A stretch of DNA of 64,000 bases from Ophioderma brevispina (taxonomy: Eukaryota > Echinodermata > Ophiuroidea > Amphilepidida > Ophiodermatidae): contig JAMKCH010005374.1 in the NCBI GenBank assembly GCA_023653785.1, positions 1 through 64,000 on the forward strand, read 5' to 3'. The translations under genes were made by a program, and so were the position numbers. Shown one piece after another: positions 35,561 through 45,977 of this stretch (position 1 is the stretch's first letter; every line of letters begins with the position of its first letter). The notes beneath the pieces are model-generated. The model worked only from the letters and a program-made list of their open reading frames with translations, was not told where the DNA came from and ran no database searches.

Positions 35561-35966
35561 AGGGCCCAAAAAAAATTGTTTGAGTGTCCATAGAGACTTT
35601 TAGCGTTTGGGTCGGTCGGTCGGAAAAACTTTTTTTCTTGCCTTTTTTTTTTAATGTCAATAGCAAAACTGTCTTGAAACAGTGTGTTTGTATAAAAGTA
35701 ATCAAAACACTAATCAAGTTGCTTCTTACTCAAATGAATGCATCTTTGCTACATTATGAAAACAAACTAACATGCTAAGAAAACTTGTTTAAACATCATC
35801 TTTTTTACATTTCAGAAAGTTAAAATTGAAAAAAAAAAAACTTTTTAGGAATTTTTCAAAATTAGGGTCGGTATTCTTTTGCACAGTAAAAGGAAAAAAA
35901 ATTCTTGATTTCCAAAATTAGGGTCGGTCGGATGAGGACAATCAAACAATTTTTTTTTTTTGGCCT
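35561..35966. mobile_element. ~406-bp MITE with GGCC/A-run ends
   Basis: Inverted ends: AGGGCCCAAAAAAAATTGTT then GAGTGTCC on the left, and GGACAATCAAACAATTTT..TTGGCCT on the right. Inside each arm, GGGTCGGTCGG motifs recur (35610-35625, 35865-35875, 35920-35932). It interrupts one unit of the exon-like series, since the flanks rejoin into one repeat copy. No transposase. Confidence 0.68.
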
Positions 35967-36191
35967 ATTCTGATAGTATACTGTCAACCTAGTATGGGAA
36001 ACACCTGACACTGAGCATGAGGACTCCGTTTTTTAAGTAAACACGAGCAATAGGTCAGTCTAACATGGCAAACAAATCCCATCCCTGGTTTGTGGAGCCT
36101 TCATGTTGATGCCTCATAGCCTACCCTGGTTCTAGCTGTAGTGTCTGAAATTCAAAAAAGGAATACATTTAGCATTGTCTAAAGATAGCAT

Positions 36192-36577
36192 CCAGGGGGG
36201 GCCACACAACTTTGGTTTGGGTAGGGATGTGCGGCACAAAACACTCAAACTCTAAGAATTGAGAACTGAATGTTGGTGAAACTAGGAGTCTCGGAACTTA
36301 TTTTTTAAAACATTTTATGGACTTGGGAGCTGAATATTTTACCAAATTAGAGGTTTAGGAGCTGAACAACTAGCAAAAATTTCCCAAATTTTGGCAACAT
36401 TTCCACAAGTGTCACCATAGAGCTCAAAAATGTGTGAGTTTTGTGCAAATAAAGTCTTAAAACTGAAGCATCCTTGAACTGGGGCTCTGAAAAACTGCAT
36501 AAGAGGTGCAAACAGGGGGGGGTCATGGACTTGCTGCCACATACCCGGACTGCATTTTAGGTCAGTGTCCCCCCAGG
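36192..36577. mobile_element. ~386-bp MITE with CCAGGGGGG ends
   Basis: Inverted ends CCAGGGGGGGCCACAC (36192-36207) and GTGTCCCCCCAGG (36565-36577) bound an AT-rich interior. It sits between two copies of the exon-like series and explains their wide spacing. No protein-coding capacity. The 90-codon minus-strand frame across it is incidental. Confidence 0.62.
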
Positions 36578-37258
36578 ATCGATAAAAAACAGAACATCCA
36601 ACGATGGACACAGCTGTGCAGGAGAATTTGTATTGACCCTAATGCCCTATTCTCATGGTATGTTGTGTACTGCTAATCTGTAGAAGACCACTGATTTGAG
36701 AAAGGAGGGATGCATTATTAAAACAGTGTCACTGATGATAACAGCTACAAATCATGGGATAACTCCATTTATCTTCCTCGAGTCAGTGACGTCAAACACA
36801 TTTACCCAGTTGTTTGCATGCATATTTTTGCACCGCCTTTGTACGTGCACATGCGTACGTCAGCGCTTTGAATCAATGGTTCGCGATTTAATATGCGACT
36901 AAAGAATTATGCACTTGTCAATTCAAATCCCGGCCTGGGGGTCCCCCAAGGACTAGCGGGGACTTAGCGGGGAATGTACAGTTTGCTGTCGTGACACCCC
37001 GCCTTTGTCCCCGCTCAAGGAGCATGAAATCCCGAGTAGCCGGGCTTACATTTTTTTACATCCCCGCTATGTCTCGGCCATCTAGCCGGGCTTCGGTATG
37101 ACAATCCCTGTATATTCTCGACCAATGGGGGCGGGGACGGTTTAACACTCTGTACAATCCCAAATCGGAATGTTTGAAACAAACCTTGTTTAGTTGGTGT
37201 GTTAAAAAAAATCCACATTATCCATGCGATATCGACCACTAAAACATAGCAGAGTAAT

Positions 37259-37708
37259 ATGCTAAAAACCCTGCAATCATATCGCAACGGAAATGCGGCC
37301 AAACAAACAAGATCATCGTGGCGATTGTCGTTTTGTCGCCTACTCTGTGATAGTGACGCTGCTAAAATAATACTTGAAAAGGCCCATTCTGTCAGTGGGT
37401 ATCAATATAGTGACCCTGAAAAGGGGGAGGCACTAAAGCATCTTCGTATGGCATGCATGAGGGATTGCATATATGCCGCAGATAACATAAGCGAAAAACG
37501 GCATAAAACAGATATTTGTCGTCGGGACTCGCCATTTTTAGCTCCATTGAAATCGTATGACTGTCTCCCCCGTTTTTTGGAGGACGGTTTGCATATTTCT
37601 GACAAAATTATGACACACAAGCACTTCCCCCTCAGACCCCTAGTCGCACTAAAGTGCAACACTGCGCTGCGAGAAGCGACGCTAAAGGGCCCAACATTAA
37701 GCTGCTGA
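37259..37708 (+). CDS. 149-codon ORF inside the Harbinger-like element, function unknown
   Basis: An uninterrupted ATG-to-TGA frame starts MLKTLQSYRNGNAAKQT. It contains RLLCDSDAAKIILEKA and RMACMRDCIYAADNISEK, then a C-terminal half with FLAPLKSYDCLPRFLEDGL. Composition is balanced, basic and Cys-containing (about nine Cys), unlike chance frames in this AT-rich window. AATAAA lies 135 bp after the stop. No transposase, zinc-finger or HTH pattern is recognised, and no signal peptide or membrane segment is seen. It begins ~350 bp from the left end of the transposon, so it may be an accessory ORF or a captured exon. Confidence 0.42.
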   Translation: MLKTLQSYRNGNAAKQTRSSWRLSFCRLLCDSDAAKIILEKAHSVSGYQYSDPEKGEALKHLRMACMRDCIYAADNISEKRHKTDICRRDSPFLAPLKSYDCLPRFLEDGLHISDKIMTHKHFPLRPLVALKCNTALREATLKGPTLSC

Positions 37709-37842
37709 CAGGGACCTTTTTCTTATATCGCCAACTGTTGAAATGGGTTGTTATTTAACATGGTTACACAAATGTTTTGTTTATTTTCGTTTATTTATTT
37801 TTTGGCCGCAAAATTTGTTATTTGTACTAGTGAGGTTTTCTC

Positions 37843-37848
37843 AATAAA
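37843..37848 (+). terminator. poly(A) signal AATAAA
   Basis: AATAAA within TCTCAATAAAATAAAA, 135 bp downstream of the 149-codon ORF and on the same strand. In AT-rich DNA the word is common, so its value is its position after the best ORF of the element. Confidence 0.35.
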
Positions 37849-38377
37849 ATAAAAATTAAAACTTCTTCAGGCTGAGTCTGTTGTGATTTTTTAAAGGCGA
37901 ATATATGATACAATCTGGAAAGTTATATTTTAGGGCCTGGAAAAAAAGGGAAAGTGTTACTATTGTCATTAAACAGTTGTAATACTATGGTACCACTTAT
38001 GAGAAAAACCAGTAGTTTTGGGTAAAATTTTTCAAATTAAAAGACGCGTTAGTAAATATTTGATTGAAAACATTGGTCTCGCTTGAACAAAAAGTTAACC
38101 ATTCCAGATCGTATTGCCCCAAGCCAGCAACCCCACTATCAATATAAATGGTTACAAGTTTCCTTAAATCTTTCTTCACATTCAAATAAAAAAAAGGAAA
38201 AGTTATGTGCAATTAAAATAGATTTGTTATACTTTTTCGTTTTATTGAGAAATTCTTCAATTTTTTCCCCACTGTTCTCTAAAGGTTAGCACCATGGACG
38301 GGGACCTAAACTCCGCGCTGCCTTGCGGTAAATTTAGCTGACAGTGGAGCCTGGACAGGCTGTACTCTTGGTTGAAT

Positions 38378-38818
38378 GCCCGGGGGGCCCACTTGTATTC
38401 CAAGGTGGAAAATTTTTTTTAAAATGATGGTGACATGGACTTTCAAAATGCACTCTAAACACGTATTTCACCAGCTAAAAACAAGCTAAAACCCTACCCT
38501 AAACAGTATTTTTAATCTGTTTAGTGATACCCCAACAAAGTACGCAGTGACTGATGTAAATATCCCTTTATTATCTGTTTGCTTACGTCCCAAGTGCGCG
38601 ATTACAATAGTTTGGATGATTTGATCCCTGCTTAATGAAGATATAGCATGACAATTTCAGGTTAAGAAAAACATACCCTTTTTTCATTATTTTGCTGTTA
38701 TGACACCCTAAACGATGTACGGCGTAATCGCCTGTTGGAAAAAAGACACCCTTTTTATGCGTTTTCTTGATTCACGCATCATATCCACCTTTGAATTAAA
38801 AGGGCACCCCCCCCGGGC
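38378..38818. mobile_element. nested MITE with GCCCGGGGGG ends
   Basis: Inverted ends GCCCGGGGGGCCCAC (38378-38392) and GGGCACCCCCCCCGGGC (38802-38818) enclose ~440 bp of AT-rich DNA. It lies entirely within the Harbinger-like element, so it inserted later or travels with it. The same GAGTGCCCCCCCCGGGC type of end occurs alone at about 15653-15669 in unit B of the duplicated module. Non-coding. Confidence 0.6.
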
Positions 38819-39679
38819 GATGGCGCGGCGGCTCAAAAAACTTGCAATGAACCAATAAAATGGAAAATTTGAATGGGAAGAACACTGCCCCAAAACAGTT
38901 CGGACATCGCATTAAATTTAATTTTGATTTATATAGGAACATGCGGCAGTTCAGAAGTATTTTGAGCTAACAGAATGTATTTCATGAGCATTATTTGTTT
39001 CCATAGCGATCAAATTTTCATTTTATATTAAAATGCCGCGTTTTAGCCCAATGAAATGACAATGATTCCTGGCATTTAGCAATTAAATTAGCCAAATAGC
39101 TCTTCACTACTACGGTGATGTTATGAATTAAATGAATCAGCAAACTTCTGTTAATTTCGTGGGATTCAGGTGATATTAAATTTTTTTTTTAATTTTCCTG
39201 TTTGATTTTTGAGTTGTCTGGCGATTTTACGTTGAAAATATCGATCCTCGGATTAGTTGATATATCGACCGTACGACGACGTGCGTGTGTGCAACTTTGT
39301 ATAGCTGGCCTTTCATGACAGAGCGATTGGACTGCAATGCCGAATAATATAAAATGGTGATACACTACAGCTTGGCCAAGGGTGACTTGATCACTGATAG
39401 CCTGGTTTATATGGTGTGACACATGGCATGCGTTAAAGTCGCCGTTTATGTCCCGGCGGGGCTTGGAAAATTTAGTACCTCCAGGCTTAAGTACCAGCTC
39501 TCATCAATGATTGTCCCGGTAGGGCCGGGGGACAAGTTAAAGTACATTCCGGTCAAGTCAAGGTAACATCCCGGGACTTGGGGGCAATACTTTTTGTACA
39601 TGCCAGGCTATGTCCCGGCATATACCCGCCAGGTTCCCGGGACCCCAGGGCCGGGGTTGAAATTGAAAAGTGCATTACA

Positions 39680-41668
39680 CACTGCTCGAGGAAGATGAAG
39701 CACTTAAGGATGGATCATGTTGATGCCTACATATGGTGTGGTATGGGAAATTGGACACGTAAATCACCAAAAATTCAGAGTTTAACACTGGAAATTACTA
39801 ATTAAAACAGAGAATTAATGGGATATAGCTCATCCCCAGAACATGAGAATTTTTTATGCCTAGAAATCTAAAGAAAGGTTCTATTTTATCATTTATGCTG
39901 TGACATCTTAGGGCTAAATGTGTTGTCGTTTGAATGTTATGGATGAAAATATGTCCCATTTTGGTCAAACCAAATTAATAACATTACCATTGTGTGGGCT
40001 TACAAACTCATATTTAGCCCTCACATCTGAATGGATTGAAATATTGTGTGAAAACTTTACGCTGGACTATTGGGGTCAAGATCATTCAATCCTGATTAAT
40101 TATATAATTAAATCGGGTCATTTTCTTAACTTTTGCAAAAGGAAAACTACCCCAAAACCTGAACAACAGTGTAAAATCAGGCAAAATACTCCGATTGGGC
40201 TGAAAATAATGAAATGCATAAATTTGGGCAACATATTAGCAAAATACAAGATGAAAATGTCCTACTGAGAATGAATTGTAGTGTATTGACAAATTAGACA
40301 CTGGATTGGAAAGGGACCAACATGCAGGTGACAGTTGCCTTCAAGATTCAAATATATATTAGGCCAGACTAAACAGACCCTTTCAAAGGTAGTAAAAAAT
40401 TCAAATAAAAGTCCTTAAAAGGTTCACAGAAGCAGTTCAAATTGACAAAAGTCTTATATAAAAAGATAACCTTGGAGGTTTCACACACAGGAGTTGTGAA
40501 CATAGATTCAAAACCTTTGTCTGAAGGGGAAGAGAATCTGATAACTTGATCAATTACATTGTGTCTATTAGCTTTGGCCAAATCTATAGATGTATACAAC
40601 ATATTGTAGCATCTAAAATCATAAAATATTGCAAATTATCTGTAAAATTCACGTTACAAACTATATAAATATAGGCATGGAATTGATTGCTACAGTACTT
40701 TTTGTTTATAGTAAAAAGTAATCTGTAAATTGCAAATCTGCTCGAGTTTGATTGAGGATCCATTATTTTACGACGAAAATCTTCACAAATCCAAACCCAT
40801 TTTACTATTGCTATTAGGTACTTAATTCCACTCTAAATTTCAGGGTTTAACAGCTAATTCTTTACCATTGTGTTAGGGACTAATTAAAACTAGATTGACA
40901 TTAAAGGCATTATCAGGGATCCATACAAAAGAGTCCACATATTCAACATTTGAAATTTGCAGTAGCTGCTAAAGTGAAGTCGGTAGAATTGCAGAAATAA
41001 CCAAATCTGCTTGTAAGTCCTACCCACTTATCAGGGTGAGTAACTTTTCCGTAAATTTCCGGAAATTCCGAGTTTTTGGCCATAAATTAAAAAAAATCCG
41101 GAAATGTAAAAAAAAAATATTTTTTTTTACATTTTTTTTAAATTATGAGATCAACTTGACCTTGACGTCGTTCAAATTTGGATTTCAGGAAATGGGACAA
41201 CTGCCTTGTTTACATCTCTGACTATACAATATTAGGCAAATGTTCCATTGATATATAAAAAATGTCCTTGTTTGCGGGCGGGAGAACCAGGCCAGTATGA
41301 GCACATCGTGTAACTGACTGACGGGCCTGACTCACCCCTGACCGTTAGAAAGTTGTTGCCTATGCATCATGTTACGTCCTTGACCAATTTCAAAGAAACA
41401 CCTTATTAGCATACCTATTGAAAAGCTTACAGCTGGTCGGGCCGTGCGTGATCGCGGCAGGAAAAAAGGATTGATTACTGGCTACTATAATCGTTTGTAA
41501 TTTATAAAACAATACAAGAATAAGACTCTTCAAATTACAATTACAAACGTCAAGTACAAGCACCACTTTGCTAATTTTAGAACAGAGTATTAAAGTTCTA
41601 TATTATTATAAATTTGGCCTCATAAATTGGGTCAGTTGGGCGTTCATATGGGTGCATTATTATTGCAA
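39680..41668. other. AT-rich spacer with one candidate ORF
   Basis: Apart from the minus-strand ORF at 40369-40602, nothing is supported. The 116-codon plus-strand frame at 39918-40268 starts with GTG and lacks context. TTTCCGTAAATTTCCGGAAAT at 41046-41066 resembles the GGAAATT-rich ends of the hAT family, without a second end. Confidence 0.35.
40369..40602 (-). CDS. candidate short ORF or exon, unidentified
   Basis: A 77-codon minus-strand frame opens with MLYTSIDLAKANRHNVIDQ and continues SSPSDKGFESMFTTPVCE. CATCTATAG could serve as an acceptor within the first codons, and CTCCAAG followed by GTTATC as a donor after the CETSK residues. Composition is protein-like in DNA of only ~33% GC. 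There is no family match, no poly(A) signal and no neighbouring exon. Chance is a real alternative. Confidence 0.22.
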   Translation of the reverse strand: MLYTSIDLAKANRHNVIDQVIRFSSPSDKGFESMFTTPVCETSKVIFLYKTFVNLNCFCEPFKDFYLNFLLPLKGSV

Positions 41669-43112
41669 CCTGTCAAGCTGGCCGATGCGGTCCAAAAACC
41701 AGTCGCCCATGCGAATTCGGATCAAAGATCCCAATTTCGGTCCCGTAGTTCGGTCACGCAGGCGCCCCACGGTAATTGGTCCCAGTAGGCAATAAAACGG
41801 TGGTAAAACATTAACGTGCGTGTAACCCACGTAAAACCTTGCCGAAACATTTATGAAGGAACTGTAAAACTATAAGATACTTTAATGTGTGATATAATGT
41901 ACAAACAATCATTGAGTATCATTATAGTAGACTAGACCCACTCATGGAAAAAAACTTAGCTCCGGTCCAATTTGGATAAATTTAGGGTGTGTTAGTCTAT
42001 TTTACGTCGTTTTGCAAAATTATAATTAACATTATGATAAATTAAATATTTTAAGCATGGATCTAAATTACCTTCTGCCCGGGCTCTTGACACTCTTGGA
42101 AATCTATAATAAAGAAAACAATTTGTCATTTGATAATCAATTTAGCAATAAATTCATTGACCTTATTGGGCACTGTGCCTTCTTGGATAAGGAACGAGAC
42201 AGTATACAGTTATGAATTCGGTTCCGAATTGCAAAACAGATTATATTTGTTCATGGCTTTTTGTGACAATAATGTAAACATATACAATTAAAATAGTATC
42301 TATTGGCGTTTTGTTTTACACTTAACAGGGCAGTGGCATACGCGGGAGAGCGGTTCATCCAACAATAGGCGGAAAAGCCCAAAAAACATGACAAAAAATA
42401 ATTTATAGTGAAACAAATAACTGGGAAACATATTTGGTGGTAATGTCCGGATTTATTGTACTACATATTACATTTATTAGGATAACATTTGCATCGATCA
42501 CCCAAAATTAGTACTGTGGACTTCACGGTGGTTAGTTCCCTATAGTGCTTACTATAGTCTACGGTGCAAGGCCCTGGGATTCAACCGAGCGCGGCATAAA
42601 GCTAAGCAAAATTGGTATGGTAACGTATTGTAAACGATGAAAAATCCACAGATGAATAATAAATCGTGAAAGCCAGGTAAAATTCATTCAGCCATTTCTT
42701 TGGACCCACTAGCCACTCTAAAGCAAAAATTGTCCTCGATTGGGAGAGACTCGCAGTAGGGGCAATTATAAGTTGTGTTGATAAAAAATCAAAAACAGGG
42801 GAAAAAAATGACTACGATATCAGTGTACACAGAAAAAGCGAGAAAGAGGAAAGGCAAACGATATCACCAAAATGACAAAAATTCAGATTAAAATGGCAGG
42901 TGTGTTTCATTTGGGGTCCGAATTGGCATGGGGACACCGAGTGCGGCTAGAGGCCGAAGTGGTGAATCTTTACTGAGACGATGGAGTGTTTTTCCATTGG
43001 GACCAAATTTGGATGGGACCGAATTGACGTGGGAACGAATTGACCATCGAGAGACCGAATTGGCTGAGTCCGAATTGGCAACAGACCGAACGGACTGGGA
43101 CCAACAAACTTA
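41669..43112. mobile_element. inverted-arm element with repeated GGGACCGAATTGG words
   Basis: The right arm (42910-43105) repeats GGGACCGAATTG-like words about eight times (TTGGGACCAAATTTGG, GGGACCGAATTGACG, AGACCGAATTGGC, CTGGGACCAA). The left arm (41680-41790) carries the same words in inverse orientation (CCCAATTTCGGTCCCG, AATTGGTCCCAG). The arms bound ~1.2 kb of AT-rich DNA holding a 52-codon ORF at 42057-42215. This suggests a foldback or MITE-type transposon. Exact ends and target duplication were not resolved. The 61-codon frame over the right arm merely reads the repeat. Confidence 0.5.
42057..42215 (+). CDS. 52-codon ORF within the inverted-arm element, function unknown
   Basis: ATG to TGA encodes a peptide starting MDLNYLLPGLLTLLEIYNKE. 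It continues with FSNKFIDLIGHCAFLDKERD. It is leucine-rich and amphipathic at the N-terminus, acidic/basic near the C-terminus, and about 6 kDa. Presence inside a transposon-like unit could mean a small accessory peptide or a remnant exon. No family or regulatory signal is recognised. Confidence 0.22.
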   Translation: MDLNYLLPGLLTLLEIYNKENNLSFDNQFSNKFIDLIGHCAFLDKERDSIQL

Positions 43113-44682
43113 AACGGTTTACCGGCTGCAATATTCACGTATTTACCGAAGTAATTTGTATAGGGTTTAAACAATATTCTGACGGTCATGTGAGATGAAA
43201 GAAGGTTAATTTCATCTTGGACGATTTGTGAGATGAAAGCAGTAAGTTTTCAAGTCTTTTCCGCCGTTATTGAACCTTCAAATTGCTTATGGAAAAGGAA
43301 TTAGTATTCTGCTACAGGCTACGAATTCGGAAACCTTAAAGGAATTAACCAAATGTAAACGGTGCCGTATACCCCAAACTGGTTCCATAAACTATTAACT
43401 ACTAAGAAAGTTTCAAACCTGTTGGTTTACCAGGCCTGGACTCAGCTAGGCAAAAAAAAAATTAATTGGCGTACTTGCACGACATAAAAATAGGCCCGAC
43501 CATACATTTTAAAAAACAAAACAAAAAGCGCATTCAAACTGGAGAGTACATGACTCATTGAGTAGCTGCCATCTCGGCTATGTAGAGCCTGTCAATGGTT
43601 ACTTTTGGTTTGTTTTTATTCTTTTTACTTTCTCTATTTCTTTCCATGTGAAAATTAAGTGTAGCAGAAAGTGCAAAGTGTCACGTTAGGTTCAAAGACA
43701 CAAAAACAGGAGAAATATTTAACCTGTCATTTTAAACCTTACCAATGTCTACATAAGTACACAAAATTCAAATAAAATCAGTACGTGCAAAGTTCCCCCT
43801 TTTGATGGACCCATCACATATAATTTTTCAATAACGACAGCTATAACTAGCTACAGCTAGTCTTGTTAGGTAAGCCAATGGGACACGAGCTATGGACCAC
43901 AATATGCCTCTTTTAACATGTGAAAATACTGTTAAATTTTAAGACCAGTTGACTAAACTAACACCCAAATTTGTGTTAATAGTCCCTACCGTGGTGTAGT
44001 CTGTGCAGCCCATACAGAGTAGAAAATAGGATGTAATAATTTTAAATTTATTACTAAAAAATCTGCTCAGCTAAAATTATCATTTTTTTTCAATGTTTTA
44101 AAAAAAATCAGCTTTCCCCTCTACAAAATTCAGATTCATCCCATGAGTACTAGCTCCTGATTGGTCACAAGGACCTTCCGTGATTTGTTCAGCCAACCAC
44201 AACTGGGAAGTGGTGGTAGAGCTGAAGTAGGTGACCCAGCAGGGATGGGAGCTATAAGTACATGACCACCATATATAACACCCACACAAAAAAAAATAAT
44301 ACTGCAAGAAACTTTCTAACCCCATGGCAAAATGGCAGTCTGGAACATTATTCAGATGCCTTTGAACCTGGGCCCATGAACTTTGACATCAACCACACAT
44401 GAAGGAACCCAGCTATTGCAACCATTTAACCAAGTTAGGTTGTAAATCGGACTTAAACTTTTCGAGGAGACGTGAAAAACGAAAATCTCTACCAAACTGG
44501 AACATACAAACATATACACAGACATGCGTGCTATGAAGATCCAATACTGATATTTTCCAAGCCGTGGGGGAGATAAAAACGAATAAACTCTTCGTAATTA
44601 TCCATACTTGGCAAGTCACATTAAGCTTTTTACCTACCTAAATCGCAACAGGTATTAATTTTCAAGTTCGTCTCCATACATG
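43113..44682. other. no firmly supported gene
   Basis: A minus-strand acceptor-like GTTTGTATGTTCCAG near 44503 precedes a short frame (FGRDFRFSRLLEKFKSDLQ) that stops after 27 codons near 44413. The donor is weak and no poly(A) signal follows. The rest is AT-rich spacer. Confidence 0.35.
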
Positions 44683-44962
44683 TGGTGCGGTGGATCGGCG
44701 CTCGCCTCATAAGCATAAGGTTGTGGGTGCGAGCCCTGCTGTCGCCCATGGTGTTTGTTGCAATTGGGCAAGGCACTTTACTCGCTTGTCTCTCTCCACC
44801 AGAGTATATAAGGCGGTACCAGCATTATGACTGGAATGGCAAACAGACTCGCTGTGCGGGAGGGGGCGAACCCCCACAGCAAACATTTATATGCGGGGGG
44901 GTATGGCCCAAATGCCAGTGACAGAGAGATGGGCACCCCCTGCGGACGCACCATTTGCATTT
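44683..44962 (+). mobile_element. tRNA-derived SINE
   Basis: The 5' part is tRNA-like. GGTGCGGTGGATCGGCGCTC resembles a box A region, and GGTGCGAGCCC at 44726-44736 is close to the box B consensus GGTTCGANNCC, at tRNA-like spacing. It is not a functional tRNA gene, since the arms do not close into an intact cloverleaf. It is followed by a non-tRNA body with TTGGGCAAGGCACTTTACTC, a TCTCTCTCCACC motif and a GC-rich segment, as in many marine-animal SINEs. It lies tail to tail with the minus-strand exon candidate at 45015-45176. The 3' end is approximate. Confidence 0.65.
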
Positions 44963-45006
44963 TTACCTAATAAATCAAAAAGGTTTCATATACTAGTAAT
45001 CCTGGC

Positions 45007-45012
45007 TTTATT
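45007..45012 (-). terminator. poly(A) signal AATAAA (minus strand)
   Basis: Read on the minus strand, TAG TT AATAAAG places an AATAAA two bases after the stop of the exon candidate at 45015-45176. Such close spacing is unusual but workable if the cleavage site lies 15-30 bases further on. Confidence 0.35.
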
Positions 45013-45014
45013 AA

Positions 45015-45176
45015 CTATGACAACAATTGAAGGTCCACAATGCTACACAACATGTGGATGTGGGTTTGCTGTAGGTAGTGGACAGTAGGGACAACCAATC
45101 CTTTCTTGACCGGCAATGACCTATGGAGTTCATGGTCTGGGTAGTGGACAGCAACCACTTCACCAGTGCTACGAAT
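45015..45176 (-). CDS. candidate terminal exon related to the 35-36.7 kb repeat
   Basis: An excellent minus-strand acceptor (CAAGGTTTTCTTTAG) opens a 53-codon frame in phase 0 that ends at TAG, with AATAAA directly after. The peptide starts IRSTGEVVAVHYPDHELHRS and continues LPVKKGLVVPTVHYL. The S-T-G and D-H-E positions and the underlying DNA (CCACTAC..AGACCATGA..ATAGG..CAT..GGTCA) match the exon-like units at 35.0-36.7 kb. Those units therefore probably descend from a real coding exon. No family is recognised. The SINE lies immediately downstream. Confidence 0.42.
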   Translation of the reverse strand: MRSTGEVVAVHYPDHELHRSLPVKKGLVVPTVHYLQQTHIHMLCSIVDLQLLS

Positions 45177-45764
45177 CTAAAGAAAACCTTGCAAAAGACA
45201 AATCCGTTTAAAAACCAATCTATTCAAAAGTCAATTTAAACCATCACTTGATATCTACAGTCATTGAAAAAAAGATTAGTGGTATATACACTTAATGCAA
45301 TATATGGAACCATCTCTTATATTCACAACTGGAAAAAACAGCATGGGGCAGTTATTATTCACTTCATTAGAAAGCGTAGATTTTCCCTTTAACCCATATA
45401 CCTCTACCACCCCCTAGTCATCGCTATTGGGGATCTGGCTAGGGCCGGGCGTGACAACATGACTCAGATAACTTGCTGTGGAGAGGGGTCCACTCTTCCT
45501 TAAATAGGACAAAGATGTTGCAAACGCCTTTTTCCATGTTGTCTGAGCTTCCAAAAGAAAAAACATCTTCAGCTCTTTTTTTTTGACATAAACTCAAAAA
45601 GCTAATGGCCAATTTAATAAAATTTCACACCGGGAGGAAAAAAATTTTTTTTTTATGGCTATGCTAAATACAAAAATAAACTTGTTTAAGGAGGTGACTC
45701 AATGCAAATGCATCCTCCCACTCTCATCCCCAAATTGCAATGTTTAAAATGTCCATGTAGATAG
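45177..45764. other. presumed intron or spacer
   Basis: No further exon was found upstream of the 45.0-45.2 kb candidate in this stretch. TTTTTTTT and AAAAAAATTTTTTTTTT tracts lie at 45580-45655. Confidence 0.4.
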
Positions 45765-45977
45765 ACTCGGGGGACAGAAACCTTTTGACAAGTGCGTACT
45801 TCCGTTGTAAATGTAAAAGGGGCGGAGAAAGGAGCGCATATGGTGCGTGGTCGGTGACCCATTAACAACAGATCGCTTCGGTGGCCATTCAGGATGCAAG
45901 TGCATTTTTCCGCAGTAGTAAATTACGCAGAGAACCCGGAAGTATGGTGACTGGTCAAAGGTTTCTGTCCCCCGAGT
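45765..45977. mobile_element. 213-bp MITE with ~40-bp TIRs
   Basis: The ends are near-perfect inverted repeats: ACTCGGGGGACAGAAACCTT on the left and AAGGTTTCTGTCCCCCGAGT on the right. Both continue inward to CGTACTTCCG and CGGAAGTATG. The centre contains GGTGCGTGGTCGGTGACCC. Flanks have GTAGATAG on the left and GTAGGACC on the right, so a short GTAG duplication is possible but unproven. Non-coding. Confidence 0.72.

Larger units (their letters stand above)
35040..36690 (-). repeat. tandem series of exon-like ~37-codon repeats
   Basis: Six to seven diverged copies spaced ~130-150 bp occur near 35100, 35270, 35400, 35520, 36100 and 36640, with larger gaps explained by two MITEs. On the minus strand each begins after a T-rich tract (TTCTTATTTTAG) with GTGTCTTCTACAGGTTGGCAG. 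The best copy reads VSSTG, GWQYTTDHEIGHEGQHEA, then DGTVFTK. Some copies end in donor-like AAA-GTAAAT or AAG-GTAGTT, giving phase-0 exons with introns of only ~55 bp. Other copies have frameshifts or a lost AG. A diverged relative occurs at 45.0-45.2 kb. It may be duplicated exons in decay, or a repeat that mimics exons. Family unknown. Confidence 0.45.
36910..39674. mobile_element. PIF/Harbinger-like DNA transposon with TTA target duplications
   Basis: The ends are long imperfect inverted repeats. The left begins TGCACTTGTCAATT..CCCGGCCTGGGGGTC. The right ends GACCCCAGGGCCGGGG..AATTGAAAAGTGCA. TTA flanks both (36907-36909 and 39675-39677), which fits the 3-bp TWA duplication of PIF/Harbinger elements. 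The arms extend ~180-220 bp inward with GCGGGGAC/GTCCCGGC words. The ~2.77-kb body holds one 149-codon ORF followed by a poly(A) signal, and a nested MITE at 38378-38818. No DDE nuclease or Myb-like domain is recognised, so superfamily assignment rests on the ends only. Confidence 0.62.

Noticed and set aside
39918..40268. 116-codon plus-strand ORF
   Set aside because: Non-ATG start, AT-rich, no splice sites and no recognisable motif. It is likely chance.
44683..44755. Functional tRNA gene
   Set aside because: Box A/B-like words are present, but the acceptor and anticodon arms do not pair convincingly, and a SINE body follows directly.
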